DNA of 64,000 bases. Origin: Chrysoperla carnea (Eukaryota > Arthropoda > Insecta > Neuroptera > Chrysopidae). Of this stretch, positions 1 to 12,950 are shown piece by piece. Both the position numbers and the translations under genes were made by a program. Numbering within the stretch: position 1 is the stretch's first letter; each line of letters starts with the position of its first letter. The notes beneath the pieces were generated by a model that was not told the DNA's origin, searched no databases, and was given only the letters and a program-made list of their open reading frames with translations. The stretch covers positions 131,399,960 through 131,463,959 of the forward strand of contig NC_058337.1 in the NCBI RefSeq assembly GCF_905475395.1. Direction: 5' to 3'.

Positions 1-640
1 GTCTACTCTCGAAGACACAATTCGTAGATTTTTTTTGCCTCATAATTTTGTTTTACATTGATTTTACCGAAAAATTGCACAGTGTTTCAATTTCTCAATT
101 AAACATGTGAAAACAAACAATTGACTGAGTTAATCGTTGAAATACCATGTATAGACAGTGTTGATTACAGTTACATTACGCATACATACATGTCACACAT
201 ACATCACTGATATAAGTATAGCATACAATACAATTTGCGCCTAACTTTCACCCTAACGGGTAAACAGTGATGTTTACGAAATAATGTTTCAAACAAATGT
301 TGCTTATTTTTTTATAAGGAACATTTTTTACATTTAAACTTTTATTCTATCTCTAACGGTTTACAAAACGAATTTAGTTTACAAGACCTATTTTTCTTAT
401 TTACGAACTCGACCTCACTTTTTACTTCCTTAGCACGATAAGCTTGATATCTCTTTTCGTTTTTGAGTTATCATGTTGTCAGACGAACAGGCGGCCAGAC
501 TGACAGACAACCGAAAATGGACTAATTAGGTGATACCACCCATACCAAAATTTTTTTCGTAGCATAAATATTTTTAAGCGTTACAAATTTGGGAATAAAC
601 TTCGTATACCTTGATATATACATGGTATAAAAAGTGTCTA
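1..640 (-). repeat. Dispersed repeat family A, copy 1 (may extend off left edge)
   Basis: Read on the minus strand, this holds in order the same blocks as the copy at 21640: the GTTACGCTTAAAAATATT-like start, a GTCTGTC-rich stretch, AAAGAGATATCAAGCT, GTAAAAAGTGAGGTCGAGTT, an ACATCACTGTTTACCC block and ATTGTTTGTTTTCACTTG-like sequence. No coding capacity or terminal repeats are visible; unclassified. Confidence 0.75.
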
Positions 641-1935
641 TGAATCATTGTTTTATAGTAACTCAGGCTATAAATTACCTAGGAATACCAAATCGCAATG
701 TATACGAAATCGCCGACCAAGCATATGTCTCCGAAGACTAAATCATCTAATTTAACTTATTGCTTACTTGGAAATGGCCTCGAATTTTACTTTATCTGAT
801 TTTTATAACTTATTCGTAAAAGTAATCCCCTCATATTCTATCCGAACTTTGTTCTACAAACAAATTTTCACCGAAGCAATGCAGATGTTACTGTCATAAG
901 TTTTTTTTTTTTTTTTTTTGTTGCTAGAAATCGAAATATAAGTCAACTCATTTTCAAATAGAAATAATCTGACGTAATAACTAGGTCGCCAACTAAAATA
1001 AAGTTTTGTCTCCGTTATATAACACATAAGAAATATAGTTCATTTTCTTCTAAGACAACAACACACATCTACAGTTTTAACTAAAAACAAAAAAAAAAAG
1101 GATATTTTTTATTTATAAACTCATTTTCTTTAAGGAAAAAACATTGTCTTTGGTTAACTTTATAGCAAATTATATTATCTACCCATTTCAAGTAAGACGT
1201 AACGAAAAACATGAGTTATTTATAGCTTTTCGTGTTCAACCCTTTTTTGTGACGATATATTTCAACAGAAAAAAATAACTTGGTTGAGATATTCTCAATC
1301 GACTTTCATAAGTCATGGCTGACGAAAAATGATATCAGATATATCAGAATCTTATTAACAAAAAATATTATTAATTTGTTCAAGTAAAACAAATTTTGTC
1401 GCAGTATATAACTCACTTACAGCACTCTTTAATCCGGAAATATCGATATTTTTACGTCACTTTGCAAAACAAATGTGGAGTTACGGCTTCACACAATAAA
1501 CAGATCGTATTCGTAAGTAAGAGATGATAAATTTTTAACCAGGAAAATTCATTTTTACAACTTTTTATCTTGCAATGTTTGTATGTCATCTAAATCTTGC
1601 AACAGAATTTTATAGCAGTTATCCTCAACAGATTGAGCTGAAGTTTTTCATACACGCTTAGTTTGGATATCAAAGCATGGTTAGCTAAGTGACATCTTGC
1701 TAAATTCAATATGGTTGATGGCTCAAGATGGCGGAACAGTTGTTTTTTTATGAACTCCCATGATATGGGTATCAAATGAAAGGGTTTACTGAGAAGAATA
1801 CGAATAGCATATGTAAATCCAATTACAATGCATTTTTAATAAGCATAACCATAAAAAGCATAACCATGGTAAACATAATAAGATTTTCCCATCGCTTCCA
1901 CCATATTTCATATACATACCTTTTTAAACCCTCTT

Positions 1936-2300
1936 TATATATATGAAGGTATACTAATTTTAGTTCCAAGTTTGTAACGCTTAGAAATATTGATTATACG
2001 AACAAAATTTTGGTAAATATGTTCAAATATCACTTAATTAGTTCATTTTCGTTTGCCGCCTGTCCGTTCATCCGCCTGTCCTTGCGTGAACTCGACAACT
2101 CCAAAACGGAAAGAGATATCAAGCTGAAATTTTTATAGCGTCCTTAAGACGTAAAAAGTGAGCTTGAATTCGTAAATAAGCAACATAAGTCAATTAGGTT
2201 TTTTTATAAATAATGCAAGCACTGGCATTTTTCACTCTCTATAAAGGATATTTCAACAATTAATTCAGTTTTCACTTGTTTAATTTTAAATTAAAAATTT
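1936..2300 (+). repeat. Dispersed repeat family A, copy 2
   Basis: Contains TTAGTTCCAAGTTTGTAACG, the GTCCGTTCATCCGCC block, AGAGATATCAAGCTGAAATT, GACGTAAAAAGTG and ATTTCAACAATTAATTCAGT. It is shorter than copies 1 and 4 because the CATCACTGTTTACCC block is missing. Confidence 0.75.
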
Positions 2301-3814
2301 AAATAAAAAATACTTTTTAAAGGACAAGCTTTTATTGTACTAAAAAGTAGAAAATAATTCTTTGAGTCACATATATGACTTTTTGTAAAAGCTTAAAGGC
2401 ACTCCAAAGCACCTTTGATGCAGCTTTCACAAATTTTATACTATTATTCTCCGACGTACATGATTATTTGAGAAAATATACAAAATAAATACTTCCTCCT
2501 TTTTTAGAAATCGGTTAAAAAATATATAAATAGAAAGAATATTATCAATGAAGAATCAAATTTCATCATAGTGCATTTTTGAAGCAATGTAAACAAAAAC
2601 ATTCAAAATTAAACAATATTATTTACAAGATGTCAATCACGCAAGCGTGTACTGAAAATTTTGATGCGTAGTATTATCATTATACCTACTTAAATTAACG
2701 GCGTAAATGTAAGGTTGTTGACGTATTTTGATCTCATATCAATCAACATTATTAAAAATGTCGATAAAAGTATGTATTTGAAAATATGCATTTTAACATC
2801 TTTTTTAAGAATATGCGACGCTCAAGAATAAGTTACATATTTCACGAGTCAGCATCTATCTCATATTTCAAACTACTTATAAACATTGTTTTTTATTTTT
2901 AAATAATGTTTTTCAAATATAAGCACTTTAATTTTTTTTAATTCCAAGTTTGTTTCAATTCAGCAAGATATCTTAATATAAGTTAAGACTTATAGTTGAA
3001 ATTATTTGTAAATGTAGACGAAAATGAAGAATAAATTGCGTTAGTTTTCGAAATATCGAAAGCTAAATATTAAAACAAAATTTCCAATTTTTGAAAATTA
3101 ATTAGTCGGCTATAATGAGTTTTTTGTTTTAAATTATCTATTATGGTTTTAACTTTAATTTATTTTCCACTGACTAGTTTTCCATCTACTGTTTTCCCAT
3201 AAGACCAATGTGAAATATGCCTACTTTTGACGTCATTAATTGATTTAAATAATTGGACATTCCCCCCTTAAAATTGTCAGGATTGATTTAGACTTAGCCT
3301 AACTACATATAAAAAAATCAAGACTTTTATCAAACGTTGTCCTGGCGCTCGTGCATCCTTAAACATTAATTATCCTTCAGTTTTTACAAATATAAAATAA
3401 GATATACGCAATTAAATAATTTTACAATCAAAGGATCCAATGCAAGTAACCAGTCAAATCCGCTTTTGATTATTTGTTTAACGAATATTTCAATATTAAA
3501 TTCAATATTAAAATTGCATTATTTGATTCCTATTTAAAGAAAATATATTCTTCCATTAATTGCGCAGTTTATGCCAAATTTTAAATGGATAAATATTGAA
3601 AATTGTAAATTTTGTAACACTTAATTCCAACATCTTTTTGGGCCTGTTCGAACTATGTTCCTTATCGCGCCTTTGGCGGATGGGACCTAGATGAAAAAAA
3701 AAACAACCAAGACTTTTTCGGATCAGTAGTGAACTCAAAAATGACGGTTTGTTTGATATATTTTCATACAAACTTTTACCCCCTGTTTTATCTTAACAAT
3801 ATATATATTTCTAA

Positions 3815-4280
3815 AAAGCGCTTATTACGTCCTTTCATTTGATACCAAACACGATACCATTTAATCGAAATTGGTTTTTCGATCATAACTTTATGTACTC
3901 TAGCGGGCGCCTTATTAAATTTAATGCGACACCATATAGCCTATAACTACCTGGCAATCAAGACGCTTTTATAGATACCTCATTTGTCAAATTATGATAA
4001 GTAGTTTAGAAGCTAAGAGGGGACAGACGAAAATAATACATATTTCGTAATATATATATTTTTTCAAAGTGCTGATTACGCCTTTCATTTGATACCAAAC
4101 ACGCTATCATTAAATTGAAATTTGTTTTTCGATCATAACTTAATGTCCTCTAGTGGACGCTATATTACATTTTATGTGACACCACATAGTCCATAACCTC
4201 ATCATTATCATTATGTGACACCACATAGTCGATACCTCATTTGTCAAATTATGATAAGTAGTTCAGAAGCCAGGTGGAAA
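3815..4280 (+). repeat. Diverged tandem duplication, about 230-bp unit
   Basis: Two adjacent units share CCTTTCATTTGATACCAAAC, TTTTTCGATCATAACTT, a GACACCA(C/T)ATAG block and TCAAATTATGATAAGTAGTT, separated by about 230 bases. The second unit also repeats the short segment TTATGTGACACCACATAGTC internally. Confidence 0.75.
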
Positions 4281-5345
4281 AATTCCGAAAACAAAAGATT
4301 TCCCATTCTGTAGTAAATAAAATGTGAATGAAATCGATTGAACAAAAAAATTATACACATAAATTTTCCCAAAAACAAAAGCAATTAAACTTGAGTTAAT
4401 AAACTAATTTATAAACAAATAAAAAGAATTCCGGTAAAACAATTTCAAGAACACAGTAATAATAAGTAATAAGAATAAATTTTTTATTTTTTTTTGCAAA
4501 TAAAATTCAAGGACTTTTTTAAACAATAATATTTATAACAATGCTAACATATTAATTTAAATAAGATCCGTCTCTTAAACAATAATAATAAAGTTCTCTA
4601 TTTACTTTCTCTTTAAAAATAAACTCTTAAATTTTATTGGTGAATTTTTATGCGATAATTGACATTTCTAATTGATTATAATTTGTGTTATTTTTAAATT
4701 TATAAAAATATATAAAAGTAATAATAATAATAAATATTATTATGATTATTATTATCAAAAAAAAAACAGCATAGGAGAGATACGATATATACCAAGATGA
4801 TGATAGAGAGACCCCCTTGAATATTGTGTTAGGGCCCCTTTCTTTATAATATCACAAGGTCATTTATCAAAATACTATTTACTAAAATACTAAACAGTAG
4901 AAAAAAAATGTATATTATAAGCAACCAAGCACAGCCAAATAATGTGTTTAAGCGTAATTTGTATAGAATGTGCGTTTAATGTTTGGATTGTGATTAGAAA
5001 ACGAACTCGTATCCCCCCAGGCAGTATAGATTTTCTTAAGGTAGTTGTCACGCTATGGGCAAAGTGTCAGAAAATTCTTAATGTTTTCTACACTGAAAAA
5101 AAAAATTCTTAATATCAACCGATATGTAGTTGTCTCAACCTCATGTATATGGCAAATAGTGTCACGAATGTGATAAAACTACTACCGTAGAGGGTTGAGT
5201 GGTGAAGTTGACACAAACGCATGAGTTGTTTGTATGAAAGTAATATACTGTCTAACATATTTCAAATATTGTTGTTTGAAATGCAACATAGTTTTAAACA
5301 ATCATTTTTTGGTTGGTTCTACCACTTATAAATATTATAACAAAT

Positions 5346-5436
5346 TACTGATGTGATTGTCACAACTACACGAGCAGGTAATTAATTACTATTGATTTTA
5401 GTGTCTTAAGTCTACAGCTTAACCAACGGCGCTCTC
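5346..5436 (-). repeat. tRNA-like SINE head, possibly tRNA-Leu(UAA)-derived
   Basis: On the minus strand GAGCGCCGTTGGTTAAGC resembles a tRNA D-arm and is followed by GTAGACTTAAGACACTA, resembling an anticodon arm with UAA. The next bases (AAAATCAATAGTAA) match the copy at 19985-20090. There is no good acceptor stem, so this is not an intact tRNA gene. Confidence 0.4.
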
Positions 5437-6444
5437 AATGTTTCTTACATATATACCAAAAAATATGATAAATGTTATAAAAATGATCAATATATTTATT
5501 TCAAACTCTCTGTTAACTGGTAAAAACAATCTTCATGAAGTTGGCTCAATCGCATATGAACTTGACATGATAGATATGCGATCATTATAACCAAATCCTC
5601 TAATTAAAGCAAACGCAAAAATTTTTGTTTTAATTCATCGATTTCGAAGTTTAAACACTCTAGTACGCGACTTTCTTTTGCATGTAGTGTCCGTCACATT
5701 TACATTTTGTTAAATAAATCATACATCATAGTTTTATGAGCCCATTTTTACTACAGAGGGATAAATGTAGAATCAACCATGAGACTATGCTAAAACTAAA
5801 ACCGTTAACGTAATATTATGCGTAATATAACCCATTTTTGGTCAAACGTAGTGTCAGTCACATATGGAAACACCCAACATGTTATCTTAGAAAAATATCA
5901 GTATGGTACTAAATAGAAATGTCGAGATATTATTATAACAATTTATTGTATCAATTCTAACTAGTAATTGTATAAAGTTGATTCCTTGGTAAATATCTGT
6001 TTCAGATTTTATGAAAAGGGTAGAAAAGTATTCGCTCCGAGCGTGAATTTCGTTTCCATGACAACGATACACTACTTTAATTATAGAATTAATGGATGCA
6101 TATATAATTGTGTGGATTGCATTGAAAACTTACATTTAAAATTTAATATTCTTGTTTCACAAATTTAAATAAATAATTACGATAATTAACATTTGAAAAA
6201 TAATATTTGTACAATTTGATTTCTTATTTTCACAATTTTTAATGCATTAAGTTTAATTAATTAGTGTTTTTCAATCATTTTAATTTGACAGTTTCTATAT
6301 CATTAACATGTAAATAATTGCAAATTAGTCATAACAGCCCACTTTATCTCCAAAATTTTTCACTTAAAGCGCTGGCATCGATTTTATTATCCCCACCATG
6401 ACTACGCACACAACGAATAAGATGTTTCATCTTCGATAAAAGAT

Positions 6445-6468
6445 TTATATATATATATATATATATAT
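6445..6468. repeat. (TA)n microsatellite
   Basis: Uninterrupted TA dinucleotide run of about 24 bases. Confidence 0.9.
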
Positions 6469-6972
6469 CGAAATATACCTTCTATCATCTCTGATACATA
6501 ATTTTCATGCAATATCCGAGAGGCAAGATCCGTATAAAGGTAATCAAAGAGTCTATAAATGTACACTTCTAGAAATTTTTACCGCATCGAAAGATTTTCT
6601 TAGAAATCGATTACTCGAAAACAGGTCTTATTATTATACCCTTTGATATTATTTCCTTTATATTAATATTTCAAAGTTGTCAATATTGTTATTATTATAA
6701 ACAAATAAGCAATGGAATTTCAATTAATTACGATAATTATCCAATAATTCTATTAATAGCAATAATAGACATGTTCCTTGCTTAAGAAAAGGGTCGGTGC
6801 TCTGATATCCAATATATCTTAAAAACGGTACTTATCATTGTTTACAAAAATAACGTATTAAAACATTCATGGCGATTTTTTTCGTTTCAAGAAAACTGTT
6901 GATTGAAAAGATAAGCAAAAAAAATCACTCATAAATGTGCAGTTGTGTTTTTATATTCATAATATATGTATA

Positions 6973-7095
6973 AATACACGGTAAGAAATTCATGGCGTTT
7001 ATTACAATGCTGGTATGATATAGAGACATATATAGTATTGCCATACGATAAGATAACTATGGCATCATTTACATTACTGTATGGTATAAAAACTT
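6973..7095 (+). repeat. Dispersed repeat family B, copy 1
   Basis: Shares ACACGGTAAG, GGCGTTTATTACAATGCTGG and TATAGAGACA with 19337-19440. No coding potential. The two members differ by scattered substitutions and indels. Confidence 0.7.
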
Positions 7096-7166
7096 AGTAA
7101 AGCGCCAAAGTTAGTAACGCATTAGTAAATAGTAAGTTCAACTCTAAGAGGTTACATAACATAGAG

Positions 7167-7467
7167 CAGGCATGGGCGAGTTATTTAAAGTCGAAGTCAC
7201 CATTGTTATAACTTTATTATATGTCATAAACTTTATTGTATGTCCCTATATCCAAGACCGCATTGTTCATAGAGAAGGAAGCGAGACGGATATACGAATA
7301 TTCTACCTATCTCAGTTTCTCTAATTGTAATGAGATAGGTAGAAAAAAAATGTTGTTTCTCTGTCTTACTCATATTTTAGGTTGTCGCTGGTTAAGTTGT
7401 CACTGTCTTACTCGTATTTTAGTGAGGAGTTCGAGGGACTTCTCTCCGTCACATTTGCCCATACCTG
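7167..7467. mobile_element. Non-autonomous hAT-like element with perfect 8-bp target duplication
   Basis: The left end reads CAGGCATGGGCGAG. The right end, reverse-complemented, reads CAGGTATGGGCAAATG, giving imperfect terminal inverted repeats of the hAT CAGGNNTGGGCAA type. ACATAGAG at 7159-7166 is repeated exactly at 7468-7475, which is the 8-bp target-site duplication expected of hAT transposons. An internal hairpin lies at 7301-7343 (TCTACCTATCTCA and its complement). At 301 bp it cannot encode a transposase. Confidence 0.85.
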
Positions 7468-8970
7468 ACATAGAGGCTTAAAAGCAAAGGAAACGTAATA
7501 AGTGAATTATTGACAGCTAAAAAGAGATCGAAAAAAGAGACCGCCTTCTTTCTTTGTCTCGCAGCCTGACAAAGCGCGAATATTAATATTTTGAATTATT
7601 GTATAAACATAGAGGTAATATAAGACAGACAAAGTCAGCTAAACACGTTTTTTTTTTTACGATCAATTATTTGGGTGGCCATATTACGGTTCTATGTTAT
7701 TACTTCTATGGTTCAACTCGACAGTATGTCTTGAGTTCCATACTACGTTGTAGATGTCGCAATGCTACTTATTTTTCGCGCGTTTAATAATAAACAAAGT
7801 TGAATTTTCAAAGAACACTCTATAAAATCTAAACGGCCATGTTTAAAAAAAAAAATTATAATGAATGATACTAAATTAATGATAACTAAATTCATGATAT
7901 TAAAAAAAATTTGTTTATAAAATTTTATACAAAAATTTGTTGTTATGCGTGCGCTGATTAAATTAATACGAATTTATATATACTCACTTTGTATTATGCT
8001 TTTATAACACAGACAAAAAAAATTACATTTTGCTGGAAATAAATTAGACTATTTAATTATGAAATTCATCTAGATATTAAAAAAATTAAAGCTGAAAATA
8101 TTCATTAATTAATATTTTTTACAGGGTGTATCAGTCTGATCAATCTCTTATAAAGCTGTAATTTTCAAAAGTTACCCTATCAAGCAGGCAATGAAATTAA
8201 ATTCAAGGAATTTTTACCCAAAAATTTCTGCCTTATTGATTCCTGCTGCACCTTTGATAAAAAGTAAAGAACCTCTGTAAGGAAATTGGAAATCTCTTTT
8301 TCTCAAAATTAACCATATTTTAATGAGAATAGATTGGGGGTGGCTGGAAAGGTCGTTTTCAGAAGAATACAATAAAGTTAGCTATGTGAATAACAAAAAT
8401 AGAACATGGTGTTTCCTCGGAAACGACATATATGAAACTGTGTAGTTATGGGTGTTGTGGTAATAACAGTATGGTTACCCACAGTCAATATGAACGGTGA
8501 ATATAAAGTAGAGTGCTAAAATATTTTTTGTAAATTGGAAAATCAAAATTGTTTATTGATTTTGTGTAGAACAATTTCCATGTTCCATTGTATTAAACAT
8601 TAAAATATAGCAAAGTTTTCAAAGAATTCATCTAGTGGTGTTTTTTTTATTGTAATAAACACGGGGTAGAACGTTGCAATACTTACTGTATTAGATATAA
8701 ATCAACAAAATTCTACATACCTATAATGAAGAAGCTGCGCTTTTTAAACTTTAATCAACAAATGTAAAATTTTTTTGTATTGCACCTGACAAAAGAGCTT
8801 TGCTTTATCCAATACCGTGACAGGTTCAGAAAAAGGATACTTAATTTTTTTCTATTCCCTAAAGACTAGTTTTTTTTAATTTAAAAGAGAATATTTATAG
8901 GGAAACTTTTTTTACCACATCAGGGTAGGAACTTAATTTTAACAAACTAAAAAGTATAAAATAAGTTGGA

Positions 8971-8985
8971 GGGGGGGGGGGGGGG
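8971..8985 (+). repeat. Poly(G) run
   Basis: Fifteen consecutive G in otherwise AT-rich DNA. Length may be affected by sequencing or assembly error. Confidence 0.8.
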
Positions 8986-9760
8986 TAAAGTTATCTAGAT
9001 ATTTTAATTTAAGCTTGATTATAATTTCCTTTTTAGTTAACCGTGTTAAATAAAGCTTGCTTTAAAAAGTAAGCCTTCATAATTTTTGCTGTAGATTAAA
9101 AATATAAATTTAAAAAATGTATTTTTTACTGCTCAAAGTACTTGAACCTGAAGCGAAGAGAAAAATTGATTCAATTAATTTAAATATTTGCGATAAAATT
9201 TTTCATAAACATGGTTAATCCTCCTTGGAAAAGTGAAACTTTTAAATTATTCAACAAAAAATAATTGTAATCGATTGAAATATTTTTTCCAAACTCTCAA
9301 AAAACTAATGCGTTTACAATTTTACATTAGTCACTATGATAGGTCAAAATCGCAATTTTGTATAACCTTAATCTACATGATTTTTACATTTATTTGATAA
9401 ATATATACGCATGTAGTCTATAGTACATCGTTAAATCATTGTTTGTCAACAGCTTTTACATATTGTAAGTATCTGTTGATCAATAAAATTGAACCAAGAG
9501 TGAACCAAATTATTGTTAGTCAAATTTTTCTCAAAAGTATAGATTAATGCATGGTTTCAAAATTCAATGGAGGAGGGGGTTGATGCTGGGCTTAGAAAAT
9601 TTTTGTTTTTTTGAAGCTCGTGTGAAAAAATTATAAAAAATATTTAAGGGCGTAATATCCAGTTGCGAGCGCAATAAAAACACGTTTTTTTATGAGTTTT
9701 TTGTTTTTGGGAATTATTTTCATAATCCCGAAAATTTCTTTAGTCGATAGATGAATACAG

Positions 9761-10015
9761 GTATTAATCTAAAAAATAATGAAAATTATTATTTTTGTCA
9801 GAATGGCGGATTTTTGACAACTTTAAAACTTTGAAAACGTTCACACTCAGTATACAGACATCCTTATATATCTTCGTGGATATTTGTATTAATCTAAAAA
9901 ATAATGATTTTTGTCAGAATAGCGGATTTTTGACAACTTTAAAACTTTGAAAACGTTCACACTCAGTATACAGACGTCCTTATATGTATATGCGTTTATC
10001 TTCGTGGATATTTCT
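9761..10015 (+). repeat. Tandem duplication, 125-bp unit
   Basis: The segment starting GTATTAATCTAAAAAATAAT at 9761 recurs at 9886. Both units carry GGCGGATTTTTGACAAC or GCGGATTTTTGACAACT, then AAAACGTTCACACTCAGTAT and CTTCGTGGATATTT. High identity points to a fairly recent duplication. Confidence 0.85.
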
Positions 10016-10095
10016 CGGATCAACTTGAAATTTTCCGATAATGTACTTAAATATATGTATCTTGCGGATAATAAAATTGCGACAAATCTGTATAT

Positions 10096-10163
10096 CAGAT
10101 ATATTTGGTGGCATTAACACACATATTAATTAATGTGTATTTTTCAACCACCAAATATATCTG
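10096..10163. repeat. Short inverted repeat (hairpin)
   Basis: CAGATATATTTGGTGG on the left pairs with CCACCAAATATATCTG on the right, enclosing a further near-palindrome of ATTAATTAAT. It could be a small foldback element; no clear target duplication was seen. Confidence 0.7.
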
Positions 10164-10869
10164 GTGTACACCAAAGTGTCGCATTTTTTTGTCCACAAGT
10201 ATAGATTCCGAAAATTCTAACTGAATATAACCCCTTTAATAATTAATTTAAAGGTTTTTAATTTCTAATAAGAAAAAATTTAAATTTTATTATGATTTGT
10301 GGGGTACTGTCCGATCAACCTTAACATGTATTGCTCGTGTGAAAGTCGCTTTCAGCTATGAGACAAATTTGTATGAATTTATTAATGACACTTTTCAAGT
10401 TGGTTCAAATTTTTTACACAGCAATGTACACATGTAAAATAATTTTTTTTGTTGTTGTTGATATTTGTCATATTTTTTATTTTATTGACAGAATCACAGC
10501 ACTATGAAACAGGTGGTCTTTTATAATAATAATAATAATAAATATAAATACATTCGTCATTTTTATATTCGATGTTATATTACGTCCAGTCCAGTTCAGT
10601 TCATGAAATAAATAATGATGGTCATAACATAATCTTGTTTTTAATATGTATGCGGTATTTATTAGTCATCAAGTATTTAACTAACCAACCCAAAAAAATA
10701 TATATATAAAAAAAAAATACATACATGATACTACAACAGTGAACTCGAAAGTTTTGAGAATATTTATTAATTCATTCATATGTGTAAATTATATACCGCT
10801 TGTTTATGAGTTTACTATAAAAACGTTGTGAATGGAACCACAGTTGTGGATCCAGATTCTTCATGGAAA

Positions 10870-11749
10870 ACATATTTTTTCGTTGGGTATGGAGGTTAGC
10901 GGGCCATGCTCGAGCATCGGGCCTCGAAGCAATGGTTCAGAGCACCTAGCCAAATGGACCCTTGTACTCTATCCCCGCTATGCTTTTCAGTGGCTATTAT
11001 AACCAACTGATGTACTGAAACCCAGGATCTGCCTAGCGCTGAGTTTCCTAATTTCTTCTGGTTCGCCGGGCAGTAACAGAGAAAGTGGATCGATGTTTCT
11101 TCTGAATTTTCTCCTCATCTGTCACACGCGGGAAATTGTCTTTTTCCAATCTGATGTTGGAACTTGTTCAGGTTATCATGCCCTGTGGAGTAACTCTACG
11201 ATGACTCTAATATCAGCTCTGTTTAGTTTCAAGATCTCCTCGGCTCTGTTACCGAGCGAGTTTCCTTCACCCAAAAGGCTTTTGGCGATTCGCCCTACGT
11301 CGTAGCTGGTCCATGCCTTTAATTGTTGGTTTTTTAGATTATCTTCTAATCTGTAAGACCTTCTTGGTATGGCATCCTCGCAAGCTTTTCTTGAGTGGGA
11401 GCCATGGTGGTTCCAAGTTTGGCCAGCTTGTCTGCTCTCTCATACCGTTCCAATCAGAGTGTCCGGGAATCCAGGTAATATTGACTTTATTGTGCCTCGC
11501 CAGGTTGCTTAGACTATTTCTAGTCTCTTTGACGAGTTGCGATGACACTGTACAGTTTGATAGCGCTTTGAGTGCTGCTTGACTGTCTGTGCAGATACTA
11601 ATCACATCATCCTTCAAATTGGCCAATTGAAGGTGGTCAGCACATCTCATGATGGCTACCAGCTCTGCCTGGCTTACAGTATCATATTTTTTCGTTACTG
11701 TCACCCTGTATTTGAAATACGAATCATTTTTAAACTTTAAACCGTTCAT
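10870..11749 (-). mobile_element. Degraded non-LTR retrotransposon: RNase H domain to 3' end
   Basis: A minus-strand frame at 11339-11749 shows an RNase H fold in order: SQAELVAIM (catalytic Glu), CTDSQAALKAL (Asp) and WIPGHSDWNGM (the usual GHxGxxGN is altered). Downstream, after a frame change near 11180, come CDR-GENSEETSIHFLCYCPA, the C-terminal Cys/His motif of such polymerases, and a C-terminal tail. The element is 5'-truncated and frameshifted. An ATT-type microsatellite near 10515 (minus-strand sense) might be its tail but is over 300 bp away. RNase H places it in the I/R1/Loa-type clades; the exact clade is uncertain. Confidence 0.8.
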
Positions 11750-12009
11750 ATCAACTCTTTTTCTTATTTTGGCGGGTAGTTTTCCACTTTTTTAATTTTT
11801 TCCCTCTGTTCTAACATACACTTTGAATTTTATTTATTTCACTAATAATCTGAGAGAATTAATTGTGTTTTCGCAAAAAATCGTTAAAATAGCTTTAAAA
11901 ACAAAACAAAAATTAGGAAAATCCAAAACATTTCAAGAATGGTTACCTGTTTCTAGAAAAGTTTGCATTTTTCTAATATTTTGTATAGACTTTTTATCTG
12001 AATTCTTCG

Positions 12010-12240
12010 TTAATCTAGGTTAGGTTATAATGGCTGTCCACGAGAGACACATTTAGGGCCCATTGAAATCCCTCAATTATTTTACAGTTATCCCTCAATT
12101 ATTTCTAAAAATGTTTGACATTTTTCTAATATCTTTTATAGACTAATAGCATTCTACTTAAGGTTAGGTTTGGTTATATTGACTGTCCACGAGGGTATAT
12201 TGACTGTCCTCCTCAATTATTTTGAGAGATTTTTACACCA
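12010..12240 (+). repeat. TTAGG-like dispersed repeat with internal duplication
   Basis: Begins CTAGGTTAGGTTATAATGGC followed by TGTCCACGAG. The unit recurs about 150 bp later as GTTAGGTTTGGTTATATTGA plus CTGTCCACGAGG. A related antisense copy lies at 28915-28985. The sequence resembles the insect telomere motif TTAGG but is interstitial. Confidence 0.6.
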
Positions 12241-12254
12241 GCCTATCACAACTA

Positions 12255-12352
12255 TTAATAAATTGTTGTGAGGACGAGAATTGAATCCGATATCTCAGGA
12301 ATACCGCGTTAGAAATTGGTTACCCTTTAACAAACTGAACTACTAAGGTTGA
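12255..12352 (-). repeat. tRNA-like SINE head with A-box and B-box similarity
   Basis: On the minus strand TTAGTAGTTCAGTTTGTTAA matches a tRNA A-box region. About 55 bases later GGATTCAATTCTCGTCC matches a B-box. The spacing fits a tRNA-derived SINE promoter. No paired acceptor stem is visible, so it is not called a tRNA gene. Confidence 0.45.
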
Positions 12353-12832
12353 GAATTCTATTTTAAATTGATGGCAATTTAGTTTTCGGTTTTACTTCTC
12401 GGAAAAAAAGAGAAACTGTTTTTCAATCCTTAAAAAAATTTCATTAAAAAAAACTAGCAAATTTTCTTATATACGATATAAATAAAAGCCATTTTCTTGA
12501 GTTATTTTGATCCAAAAAATACCTACAATTTTCCAGTAATTGTTCTGTCAAAAAGTTTCTGTTAACATAAACGGCCACAAAACAAAATATTTTCGAAAGA
12601 ATAACGGAAAAGATCGTTTTTTATCTATTCGATTCTTTATTTTTTTATATTAAAACTTACCAATCCTCGAAAATTACACGGTTTATAAGTAAATAATTCT
12701 TTCAAAAATGGTGGAAACGCAATTTATTAATTTAATAATTAATTTCCTTGCGCTTGCATCATACCTATTAAACTTTAAATGAATTTTTTGGTGTGAATAC
12801 GTCTATGTTTTCGTTTATAATAGCAATCGATT

Positions 12833-12950
12833 AGTATGAGATTTACTATATCGACAATTAGCGCGCACTAACGCTACCTGTTGGTGTATAAATGAATGAA
12901 GTCGGTATGTATAAGATTTACTATATCGAGAATTAGCGGTGATGAAAAAG
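12833..12950 (+). repeat. Short imperfect tandem repeat
   Basis: AGATTTACTATATCGACAAT plus TAGCG is repeated about 75 bases later as AGATTTACTATATCGAGAAT plus TAGCGG, each preceded by a GTATG. The intervening bases differ. Confidence 0.6.

Noticed and set aside
7236..7481. 81-residue plus-strand open frame
   Set aside because: Lies almost entirely inside the 301-bp hAT-like element and runs over its end and target duplication.
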